Shown one piece after another: positions 18,349-26,230 of a stretch of 64,000 bases of DNA; the stretch's first letter is position 1, and the number at the start of each line of letters is the position of its first letter. Origin of the DNA: Komagataeibacter sp. FNDCR2. GTDB lineage: Bacteria > Pseudomonadota > Alphaproteobacteria > Acetobacterales > Acetobacteraceae. The translations under genes and the position numbers were made by a program. The notes beneath the pieces were generated by a model. It worked only from the letters and a program-made list of their open reading frames with translations. It was not told the origin of the DNA and searched no databases. The stretch covers positions 1 through 64,000 of the forward strand of contig NZ_JAIWOU010000003.1 of the NCBI RefSeq assembly GCF_021295395.1, read 5' to 3'.

Positions 18349-18513
18349 CTGAGTTCGGGTCTGTGGATTGTTGTATGCCTTGTTGGCGTGTCGGGCGAAA
18401 GTCTCTGGTGTCAGCATCCAGAAGCGCCGTCCGCTGTTCAATGTGTCCTACACGAAATCGGGACTCCAGCCGCTGGCTTGGACCGTCGGGCTGCATCATC
18501 GGCGATGCACACA
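18349..18513 (-). pseudogene. IS407-like element remnant
   Basis: The GGGTCTGTGGATTGTTGTATGCC region matches the left end of the element at 7702, joined at about 18413 to a piece matching the transposase middle (GAAGCGCCGTCC). It is cut at 18513 by the IS3-family element that starts at 18514. Confidence 0.65.
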
Positions 18514-19623
18514 GGACTTGTAACGGTTTTGTGCCGGTCATCTGAGCGTTTCAAGCTCGTATCAGGAGACCGACGAGGGCATGAAGCATATGGAAGATTT
18601 CAAGCGCAAGGCCGTGAGGATTGCGTTGGGCAGTGGGTGTCAGGCATGCGCGTTGCGGCCGACCTGGGTATCGGCAAATCCACTCCGGGCAAATGGATAG
18701 TAGATTATCGTCCGACCGGGCCGGCATCCGCGCCTCAGGCTGATCTGGCGCGCGAGAATGAACGTCTTCGGCATAATAGCCAATCGAAAGGCTGTGCCAG
18801 GTTTGACGGGTCTCGGCACGGGGTTACCGGGCCTGGACATCCCGACCGACCTGCCAGCGCCAGCGCACCGACCTGAAGGTGCGGGCGCATATCCGTGAAC
18901 ATTATGCCCTGAGCAACGGTTCCTACGGCCGGCCGCGCATGAGCATGGAACTTAGGGAAGCCGGACTTGATGTCGGGGAACGTCGCGTTGGCCGACTGAT
19001 GAGGGATAACGGGATCCGAGCCGTGCGCACCCGTCGCCACAAGGTCACGACCGACAGTCACCGTCAGTCTGACATTGTGACCAACCTTCTGGATGGTAAT
19101 TTCCTTGCCAATGGGCCCAACCGGAAATGGGCGGGAGATATCAGTTATATCCGGACTACCGAAGGCTGGCTCTGCCTGGCTGTCGTCATCGATCTGTTCA
19201 GTCGTCGCGTGATCGGGTGGGCCGCAAGCGACCGGATGAAAAGGGATCTGCCCTGGATATGGCAGTGCAACTGCGTAACCCGGCGCCCGGATGCATTTTT
19301 CACTCTGATCGTGGCAGCCAATATGGCTCTCATGATTTTCAGAAGAAACTGCTGGTCCACGGACTGCTGGCTTCAATGTCCAAAAAGGGAAACTGTTTTG
19401 ACAACGCCGCCGACGAAACGTTTTTCAAAAGCCTGAAGGCGGAATGGCCCTGAAGGCAGAACTGGCCAACCCGTCGTCAGGCTACCGTCGCTATCTTCCA
19501 GTATATCAATGGGTTCTACAATCCACGTCGACGCCATTCATATCTGGGCAGCAGCCGCCCTCCCGCTTTCGAAGCTGGAGTGGCATAATCACTTCCAGAC
19601 CGGTATAAAACCGTTACAAGTCC
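18514..19623 (+). mobile_element. IS3-family insertion sequence, 1110 bp, transposase broken
   Basis: Bounded by inverted repeats GGACTTGTAACGGTTTT (18514) and AAAACCGTTACAAGTCC (ending 19623). OrfA starts at 18581 (MKHMEDFKRKAVRIALGSG) but shifts frame near 18640. OrfB follows. It sits between an IS407-like remnant and an IS5-type remnant, so this locus has been a repeated insertion target. Confidence 0.85.
18879..19588 (+). pseudogene. IS3-family transposase OrfB, frameshifted
   Basis: The first frame gives [46 protein letters not shown] and [14 protein letters not shown]. After a shift near 19240 the frame at 19127 continues with [18 protein letters not shown] and [19 protein letters not shown]. 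The tail FQYINGFYNPRRRHSYLG follows in the element's last part. All DDE residues are recognisable, but they are spread over several frames with a stop after EWP, so it is inactive as written. Confidence 0.8.
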
Positions 19624-19860
19624 AATCTGCTGATCCACGGGATCCTGCCGGTCATTCCATCACGTAAAGGCCGCAGCGCGCCTCAGAAAACAGACTGGCG
19701 GCGTTACAGGGACCGTAACTGCATTGAGCGGATGTTCAGCAAGCTCAAGCAGATGCGCCGTATCGCAACCCGCTACGACAAGACCGCCGTGTCCTTCATG
19801 AGCTACCTCAACCTTGTCGCCGTAAGGCTGTGGATCATATCTTTTGTCAACGTGACCTAA
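19621..19860 (+). pseudogene. IS5-family transposase C-terminal fragment
   Basis: 80 codons ending in TAA at 19858 encode the C-terminus of an IS427-like transposase (LIHGILPVIPSRKGRSAPQK, then NCIERMFSKLKQMRRIATRY with the catalytic Glu). The 5' part is missing, replaced by the IS3-family element. The stop codon region overlaps the 3' end of the minus-strand Bcs1-like gene by 14 bases. The N-terminal piece at 3061-3170 is of the same type but may not be from the same copy. Confidence 0.75.
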
Positions 19861-21235
19861 CATCAACTATTAATCCTGATCTATAAAGCAAAGCTGCCTG
19901 TAATGTTTTTTGTGCAACAATTTTAGGATCAAGCAGCGTTGACGGTTCTTCATCTCCAAAGTTCTTTGTTCGCATAGGTGTTTGTGTGCGTTCCGGGCAA
20001 ATACATTGGACCTTGATTCCGTCTACCTCCCATTCTTCTGCCAGAGCCTGTGAGAAATTAACGATCGCGGCTTTGGTCGATGAATACACGGCATAAAATG
20101 CACGACCCCTCGTATACGAGCTGGATGAAAAATTTATCAGGCACCCTTTTGATTGAAGCAGATACGGTCGGGCTGCGGTTGCAACGTTAATCACCCCCAG
20201 ATAATTGGTGGCAATCATCTCTTCAATCTGTTCCAGAGGGGTAGAGGCGAAGGGTTGGCGAAACATCACCCCCGAAGTATTGATAATAATGTCAATACAT
20301 GTTCCATATTTCGTGATATCTTCTAAAAAACTCGAAATTGTATTGATATGCGAAACATTTACAGAGTTTTCAGAGCGACTGGCTGAGAAAACTTCGGCAC
20401 CGTAGTCTTTTGCCATATCGCAAATCGATTTACCAATGCCGCATCGTCCCCCAAAAACAACAACTCTCTTTCCGCGCAACAAAGAGAGGTCTAGGTCTAC
20501 ATCCTCGTCAACTCCCATTGCTCCCGACTGAATTAGTTTTTCAGATAAAAATAAATCTATGGGCGTTGTTATTTTTATATTACTATCAGAACCGTCCACA
20601 GCTCCTATGGAGATTCCAGGAAGACCAGCCAGCAAAACACTACAATCACATGTAAATGTTTTTCTATTATTCTGTTTTATAATAATATTTTCATATGCTG
20701 TCTGCAATATACCAAGACGGAAACCCTGTGGTGTCTGTCCTCGGCGCAGCATGCTACGATCAGGAATATCAGAAACAAGATCTCCTGACACTTTGACTAT
20801 TGTATCTGCTGACGGAACAACAGTGTCGACTGCCGGGAATATATCGAGAGCCAGCAAACATTCAGATAATATTTTTTGTGTTACGAACGGACGCACCGCA
20901 TCATGGATAAGCAGTTTTGTGTCAGGCTGGTAGGATGACATAGCGTTCAGAGCCGCCTGCGTCGATTCTATTCTATTTTTACCGCCGACAACGATCTGTT
21001 TTAATTTTTTCCAACCACGGCTTTCCGATATATTTCTAATGAAATTAACGTATTCGGATTTAGTGACAATAATAATTTCATCTATATCATAAAAATCTTC
21101 AAATACATCAACTGTATATTCCAAGACAGTACGGCCAGCCAGCTTTGTAAATTGTTTTGGGATCGTAGCCCCGAAACGAGTACCATCACCCGCGGCTAGA
21201 ATTACACCGACGGCACTTGTTAAACGTTCACTCAT
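19847..21235 (-). CDS. Bifunctional cytidylyltransferase / SDR reductase (Bcs1-like, CDP-ribitol synthase type)
   Basis: A 462-residue fusion. Residues ~8-235 form an IspD/TarI-type cytidylyltransferase (VILAAGDGTRFG for nucleotide binding, HDAVRPFVT, the basic IPKQF and RRGQTPQGF). Residues ~245-460 form a short-chain dehydrogenase (FGGRCGIGKS cofactor loop, NFSSSSYTRGRAF, catalytic YSSTK). The same fusion in Haemophilus Bcs1 reduces ribulose-5-phosphate and makes CDP-ribitol. I choose ATG 21235 because AGGAT lies 7 bases upstream; ATG 21250 has a badly spaced ribosome site. The last five residues (DVRSR) run into an IS5 relic, so the native C-terminus may have been replaced. The next gene upstream is a CDP-polyol phosphotransferase. 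Confidence 0.8.
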   Translation of the reverse strand: MSERLTSAVGVILAAGDGTRFGATIPKQFTKLAGRTVLEYTVDVFEDFYDIDEIIIVTKSEYVNFIRNISESRGWKKLKQIVVGGKNRIESTQAALNAMSSYQPDTKLLIHDAVRPFVTQKILSECLLALDIFPAVDTVVPSADTIVKVSGDLVSDIPDRSMLRRGQTPQGFRLGILQTAYENIIIKQNNRKTFTCDCSVLLAGLPGISIGAVDGSDSNIKITTPIDLFLSEKLIQSGAMGVDEDVDLDLSLLRGKRVVVFGGRCGIGKSICDMAKDYGAEVFSASRSENSVNVSHINTISSFLEDITKYGTCIDIIINTSGVMFRQPFASTPLEQIEEMIATNYLGVINVATAARPYLLQSKGCLINFSSSSYTRGRAFYAVYSSTKAAIVNFSQALAEEWEVDGIKVQCICPERTQTPMRTKNFGDEEPSTLLDPKIVAQKTLQAALLYRSGLIVDVRSR

Positions 21236-21331
21236 TGCATATCCTATCATTCCTACAATTATCTGAAACCATAGGGACGATCCTTCTTACATAAGATACA
21301 ACTGAATATTAAATATTTATATTAATGGAAT

Positions 21332-22732
21332 TCATGATACAGATCCTTCAACTTTTATACCCAATCCATCAGCAATATTTTCAAGTATAATTTCACAGGA
21401 TGGCTTTGTATCAGGAAACAATATACTTTTCAGATGCTCCCGATCAGGATTATGAGTATCCTTGATAGTTTTGTTTTTGTAACCCAGGGCCGTCTGCTTC
21501 ATATCTTCAAATGTATATACGGTATCCGCGCATGCTATGGCTAATTTCCCAACACTATTTAGCTCTGCATGTACGCCTGAGTTGAAGAAAATCAATGGCT
21601 TATCAAATATGGGATACTCAATGAAAAAAGAAATGCCATCCGTTATCATAAGGTCGGATGCCGCGAAAAGTCCCCCATAACGTTCATTTTCGTAAGCGCA
21701 ATTGGGAAGACTCAGCCATTCTTTCAGGAAGCCATCAACATCCTCCTGCTGCATGACCTTACGGTTGACGACACTCTTGAACAGTTCTGGATGAGGCTTG
21801 AGGACGAATTCTATATCCGGCGTCTCTCGCGCCCATGCAACAAAATCCTGATATATCCGATGGAAGACGCCAAAATTGAGCCATGGGTTATCACTGCTAT
21901 GATGTGGTGCCCATATGACGCGAAAAGCTTTTTTGTCTTTAGGTTGTGCATCAAACGTCGGCCATGAAGGCGCTTCATTCAGGAGACGTTGTAGTTTTGG
22001 ATACCCTGAAAGAACAAGTTTTTCCGATGGGGCATGACTGAAAGATTCAAAATACTGCAATGCGTATCTATTTTCACAAAAAATTCGCCAGGCTGCTCTA
22101 TGATAAGGCGTATCGCAGGAAATCTTATTCACACCCTCCTGCTCGGCTTGCATGCTCATGTATTTTTCCAGAACAATAATGCCATATGGAACAACACATA
22201 ACTTTGCAAAGCTAAGATAATCAGACGAGAATGCGGGCGGATAAAGGTCATCCCACTGCGATTGACGGAAGATAACATCTGGAGCCAGACCCCGAAGAAT
22301 ATTCAATCCGGTAAACGAATCTTCCATATCAAGGCGAAGATGGGGGATATTTAGCTTGTCCAGACCATCGCTGGCTCTTTTTTCCCCACTAAAATGAGTA
22401 TCGCCACCGAAACGACGATTTATTGTCGCGACAAATGGCTCAAAAATATCACTTTCCAGCATTGCTTGATAAACATCAAACAATGAGTCCCATAACTCTA
22501 TGGAATTAACAAGAAAGACAGCTCTAACCTTACGCCCATTAGGCTTTAAATGTGACGCTGAAAGTGCCTGTACAGACGCACGCGTCTGTTTCACCTGCAT
22601 ATGAAGATCGAGTACAACCTGAGACAGGCTTTTTAAGATCTTTTCTGTGTAGGTCTGTCTTTCCAGCAGATTCGATAAGAGTTCTGCTGTCTCACGATTA
22701 AGATCTATGGTGTGTTTCTTATTCTCAGACAT
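21332..22732 (-). CDS. CDP-glycerol/CDP-ribitol phosphotransferase-like protein (TagF/TarL family)
   Basis: A 466-residue protein. The N-terminal ~60 residues are helical and may form a coiled coil (ETAELLSNLLERQTYTEKIL). The C-terminal half carries GT-B family features of polyol-phosphate polymerases: WAPHHSSDNPW, VLKPHPELFK and SDLMITDGISFFIEYPIFDK. These transfer polyol phosphate from CDP-polyol to a growing polymer at the inner membrane. It lies upstream of the CDP-ribitol synthase-like gene with a 96-base gap, in the same direction, so they likely act together. ATG 22732 has a GGAA ribosome site. Whether the substrate is ribitol or glycerol phosphate cannot be read from the sequence. Confidence 0.75.
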   Translation of the reverse strand: MSENKKHTIDLNRETAELLSNLLERQTYTEKILKSLSQVVLDLHMQVKQTRASVQALSASHLKPNGRKVRAVFLVNSIELWDSLFDVYQAMLESDIFEPFVATINRRFGGDTHFSGEKRASDGLDKLNIPHLRLDMEDSFTGLNILRGLAPDVIFRQSQWDDLYPPAFSSDYLSFAKLCVVPYGIIVLEKYMSMQAEQEGVNKISCDTPYHRAAWRIFCENRYALQYFESFSHAPSEKLVLSGYPKLQRLLNEAPSWPTFDAQPKDKKAFRVIWAPHHSSDNPWLNFGVFHRIYQDFVAWARETPDIEFVLKPHPELFKSVVNRKVMQQEDVDGFLKEWLSLPNCAYENERYGGLFAASDLMITDGISFFIEYPIFDKPLIFFNSGVHAELNSVGKLAIACADTVYTFEDMKQTALGYKNKTIKDTHNPDREHLKSILFPDTKPSCEIILENIADGLGIKVEGSVS

Positions 22733-23110
22733 AAAAGTTCCTTGCTCACCAAATCACCCACCATATCGACCGGCTTTTAATTCTGGCTTCTTTTTTACAC
22801 GATGATGGAGGCGTAAGACAATGAACAGCGACCTTCAAGAAACCTCTGGGTCAGAGGGTTATATCGTGTTTCCGAACGGGCATTGTCGGGCAGAAAACCA
22901 GAGATGACACACATGGGGATATCAGGCGTTCATGGTCGCCAGACCCCACATGGACGGGCTAAAGACGTTCAAGGTCCATATTATTTTAGCTGAGTGAAAC
23001 GGTGCAGCAAATGATTGCAGCATTTCCGGCGCATAACGAAGAAAAGTGATGCCGCCGCCATCCGGTTGACGATGGGCCTGCTCCTGTCCTGGATGCAGGC
23101 CCGATAATCC
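22733..23110. other. Gene-free border between polysaccharide island and flagellar locus
   Basis: 378 bases with no gene I can support. It includes the presumed promoter of the minus-strand phosphotransferase (proximal side) and the end of the cheW operon. I see no clear terminator or mobile-element end. Confidence 0.5.
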
Positions 23111-23623
23111 TTAAGAGAGTACGGCTTCAGAATTGGTCAGGCTGGGTAATTCAATCCATCTGCTGAACGCATCGATATCGAGATGCCCGATAATCCGGTC
23201 TTTTATCGTTATGAGACCGCTTAAAATCTTATGGGTTTCCTGTCCCGCCGCCGTGGGAATCGGCTTGATATCATCATAGGTCAGGGTGACGATATCCTGC
23301 ACTTTATCGACCAGCAGGCCAGCGGGCTCTCCACGCAGTTCAACAATAATCACCGCAGCGGGGACGCCACGCTCATTTTCGGCCTTATGTTCTTTTCCGG
23401 TATCGAAAATAACATGCATATCGATGACAGGTATCATCGCGCCCCGCAGATTCATAACCCCCTTGAGATAGGGCGGCGCAGATGGAAGCGGACTGCCTCC
23501 CGTCCAGATACGGATTTCCATGACATAGAGAATGGGGAGCGCATAAGCCTCCCCATTCACGATAAAGGTGAGTACCTGCAACGCCTGTTGCTGGTCACCA
23601 TGCCGATTACTGGAAGCAAGCAT
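23111..23623 (-). CDS. cheW: Chemotaxis coupling protein CheW
   Basis: A 170-residue CheW. The segments VLTFIVNGEAYALPILYVMEI, YLKGVMNLRGAMIPVIDM and EPAGLLVDKVQDIV are diagnostic of the beta-barrel adaptor that links chemoreceptors to the kinase CheA. It starts at ATG 23623, overlapping the mcp stop by one base (TGATG), so translation is coupled and the two form an operon. cheA, cheY, cheR and cheB are not in the window. Confidence 0.9.
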   Translation of the reverse strand: MLASSNRHGDQQQALQVLTFIVNGEAYALPILYVMEIRIWTGGSPLPSAPPYLKGVMNLRGAMIPVIDMHVIFDTGKEHKAENERGVPAAVIIVELRGEPAGLLVDKVQDIVTLTYDDIKPIPTAAGQETHKILSGLITIKDRIIGHLDIDAFSRWIELPSLTNSEAVLS

Positions 23624-25080
23624 CAAAAATCAGCCGCCCACCCATCTAGAGTTTCAGGGACTTTGGCCCCAGCCGAGAGCTTCTTCTGGGAGGTCTGGGG
23701 CGCCGCTATGGTTTTTGGCCTGTCGGACGCTCCTCTCATATGGAAGTGACTGACCACCATCATCAGGTTCGAAGCCTGACTTTTGAGATTATGCGCGGCC
23801 GCGGCCGTCTCTTCAACCATTGCCGCATTCTGCTGGGTGGTCGTGTCTATATGGGAGACGGTCGTATTGATTTCCTTAAGGCTGGCGGCCTGCTCCCGTG
23901 CCACGGTCGCGATTTTCGAGACATGGCCGCTAATGGATTCCACCTGGGATACAACGGTTCTGAGCTCTTTATTGGTCTGTTCAACCAGCTTCACACCATC
24001 GGTGACATGGCGCTTGGAAATGCCGATAAGATCGCGGATCTGCTTGGCCGAGTCAGCGGATCTCTGGGCCAGGGAGCGCACCTCGTTGGCGACAACGGCA
24101 AAGCCACGCCCGGCTTCCCCCGCGCGGGCTGCTTCCACGCCGGCGTTCAGTGAAAGCAGGTTGGTCTGGAAAGCGATCTCATCAATCATGCCGATAATCG
24201 CGGCGACCTTCTCGGAAGATGCCGCGATTTCCTCAATGGCGACCATGGCGTTCTGCATGACGTCGCTTGAGCGCTGGACAGAAGAATGCGCCACATCAGC
24301 CGAGCGGTTGGTTTCAAGGGCCGCTGTCGCCGTGTTTGAAACGCCGCCAGTGACATTATTGACGGATGCAGCCGTCTGGCCCAGTGCGGCTGCCTGCCGT
24401 TCCGTTCTCTGGGCAAAATCATCCGAAGCCTGAGCGATTTCCACCGCCCCGTTCTGGATGAGCGACGATGCCGATGCAACGCGTGTCATGGCGTCGGACA
24501 GAGAGATGAGCGCGTCGTTGAAGTTCAGACGAAGCGGTTCAAATTCCTTGGCGAAGGGCGAAGAGAAATGGAATGTCAGGTCGCCATCCGCCAGGGCCTT
24601 GAGGCCACGCCCAAGATCGGCAATCAGAGCATTCTGCTGGATCTCGCGCTGGCGGGTCTGCTCCGTAAGCAGTTCCTGTTCCCGTGCGCTGTCGGCTGCC
24701 TGCTTCTGGAGCTCGATCTGGCGCAAAAGTGCGTTGCGGAATGTTGAAAGCGCATTGGCCAGTCGTCCCGCGCAATCGGTCCAGCTCAGGAAAGGTATGT
24801 TTTCATTCAATGTGCCCGCCGCGATCCGCTCGGTAAGGCCCGTGATGGTCTCGAATGGCTTGGCGACACGATCGATCAGCACCCAGCGGATGCATACAAC
24901 CATTACCGAACCGAAGAGAAATTCACCCAAGGTGATAATTCTCTGATTCTCGATGGAGAGCTGAAGCTCAAAGCAGACGACCTGAACAAAGATCTGAAAG
25001 ATCATGTAGGCCTGAAGACAGGCTGTAACTACGGTGATTTTTTTTCTTAGAGGCGCACGCTCAGTAAACCAATTTAACAT
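23623..25080 (-). CDS. Methyl-accepting chemotaxis protein without periplasmic sensor
   Basis: A 485-residue chemoreceptor. TM1 (~15-38) and TM2 (~47-69) are separated by only ~10 residues, so there is no periplasmic ligand domain. A HAMP region ([21 protein letters not shown]) follows. The cytoplasmic signalling hairpin has its tip at [23 protein letters not shown], split here by the usual residues and ending in [11 protein letters not shown]. It may sense cytoplasmic or membrane state such as energy level. The C-terminus ends WAADF, reminiscent of the CheR/CheB tether but with one extra spacer residue. A GCCGATAA sigma-28-like -10 box lies upstream at 25159-25166. Confidence 0.9.
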   Translation of the reverse strand: MLNWFTERAPLRKKITVVTACLQAYMIFQIFVQVVCFELQLSIENQRIITLGEFLFGSVMVVCIRWVLIDRVAKPFETITGLTERIAAGTLNENIPFLSWTDCAGRLANALSTFRNALLRQIELQKQAADSAREQELLTEQTRQREIQQNALIADLGRGLKALADGDLTFHFSSPFAKEFEPLRLNFNDALISLSDAMTRVASASSLIQNGAVEIAQASDDFAQRTERQAAALGQTAASVNNVTGGVSNTATAALETNRSADVAHSSVQRSSDVMQNAMVAIEEIAASSEKVAAIIGMIDEIAFQTNLLSLNAGVEAARAGEAGRGFAVVANEVRSLAQRSADSAKQIRDLIGISKRHVTDGVKLVEQTNKELRTVVSQVESISGHVSKIATVAREQAASLKEINTTVSHIDTTTQQNAAMVEETAAAAHNLKSQASNLMMVVSHFHMRGASDRPKTIAAPQTSQKKLSAGAKVPETLDGWAADF

Positions 25081-25383
25081 GTTACTGTACCATTTATGTT
25101 TGTTGCGCGCAGATAAAGCACGGTAATGACGCAGCGCAGCACTGTTCTGATGGGAAAATTATCGGCCAGATATTCTACTATTGGCAACGCATTCAGAGAC
25201 CATCATCCTATAAGCCCGTTTCTAGATTGCGTCACGCAAATGGAAAAGAGGGCCGTACACATGGCTGCTATTTTAGCAGTCACTTGTCTTGATAGTTTCC
25301 CTAATATATTCCGATATTGAGATATATGCGCATCACAGGCTTAGCATCGGACGTTACTACTCTAGGTTGAAAGTAATACACTC
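25081..25383. promoter_or_regulatory. Divergent promoter region of mcp-cheW and the orphan regulator
   Basis: 303 bases between divergent genes. On the minus strand GCCGATAA (25159-25166) matches the flagellar sigma-28 -10 consensus and would start mcp-cheW mRNA ~70 bases before the ATG. The -35 position holds CCAA, a weak match. No clear promoter for the plus-strand regulator is visible. Confidence 0.5.
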
Positions 25384-26094
25384 ATGACGGGAGATGGAAC
25401 GGATGCTCATGTGCTGCTGGTTGAGGCTGAAAAGACGACCCGTGATCTCTATAACGCCGTTCTGCTTGGCTCCGGGTTCGCAACGGATCTGGCCACCTCG
25501 ATCCTGGAACTGAAACGGCGTATCCGTTACAGGAAATTCGATATTATCCTGCTTGAATTGCAGCTACCCGATGGCAACGCGCTGGAGACCATAGCCGAGC
25601 TACGACGCGATACATCCGCCGGGATTATTGTTGCGACATCATGTTGTACAATGCATGACCGTTTGCGCGGACTGGAAAATGGTGCGGATGATTATCTCGA
25701 AAAACCGCTGCATCCACGGGAGCTTGTCGCACGTGTTCGTAATTTGTCGCAACGCCTGAACATGGCGGTCCGGCCAGGTCAGGAAGGGCTGGTTTACCAT
25801 TTTGCAGGATGGAAGATCGACCTTGCCACCCGCAAGATATGGTTACACAACAATATCGAGATACACCTGACGGAAAACGAATTCCGGCTGCTGGATACCC
25901 TGATCCGCAATGCGCCCAGGCCGGTACATCGTGATCGTCTTCTTATGCTGCTTGATGAAGATATTACAGTTCGCGCTGTTGATAAGGCGATCTACAGGAT
26001 GCGTACGAAACTACATGCCGTTCTTGGCAAATCAGAACCATTCGTCGAAACCGTTCATGGTTTCGGCTACAGGCTTGTCGCCAAACGGTTATGA
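25384..26094 (+). CDS. Orphan OmpR-type regulator with Glu at the phospho-acceptor site
   Basis: A 236-residue protein with a receiver domain (~9-120) and a C-terminal OmpR/PhoB winged helix (~140-234, with HLTENEFRLLDTLIRN and VETVHGFGYRL). In the receiver the phosphorylated Asp is replaced by Glu58 (ILLELQLPDG). The acidic pocket is VEAE, with only part of the usual acidic pair. The switch Thr85 and the Lys107 of LEKP are kept. A Glu here can imitate phospho-Asp, so the protein may be always on or use another switch. No histidine kinase lies nearby. Between chemotaxis genes and flgE, it may be a flagellar gene regulator, comparable by analogy with the orphan regulators Rem/FtcR of rhizobia and Brucella. 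Confidence 0.85.
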   Translation: MTGDGTDAHVLLVEAEKTTRDLYNAVLLGSGFATDLATSILELKRRIRYRKFDIILLELQLPDGNALETIAELRRDTSAGIIVATSCCTMHDRLRGLENGADDYLEKPLHPRELVARVRNLSQRLNMAVRPGQEGLVYHFAGWKIDLATRKIWLHNNIEIHLTENEFRLLDTLIRNAPRPVHRDRLLMLLDEDITVRAVDKAIYRMRTKLHAVLGKSEPFVETVHGFGYRLVAKRL

Positions 26095-26193
26095 TTACGC
26101 TTCTTTTCTAGAAAGATTCGATACAGGAGTTCCAGGCCTCGCAGGCTGGTTCTTGGATCGCTATGAAAGCAACCCATCCATCCGGATGAAAAG

Positions 26194-26224
26194 GACCGGT
26201 CTGCTGTATCATGGCAGACCGGTC
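26194..26224. terminator. Hairpin between the regulator and flgE
   Basis: GACCGGTCTGC and GCAGACCGGTC form an 11-bp perfect stem around a 9-base loop, 7 bases beyond the flgE stop. It lies between convergent genes and probably ends flgE transcription (minus-strand sequence after it is CCTTTTC) and perhaps the regulator transcript too. Confidence 0.65.
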
Positions 26225-26230
26225 AGATCA

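Noticed and set aside
23783-24433. A 216-codon frame opposite the chemoreceptor
   Set aside because: It is the complement of the conserved MCP signalling domain and has no motif of its own.
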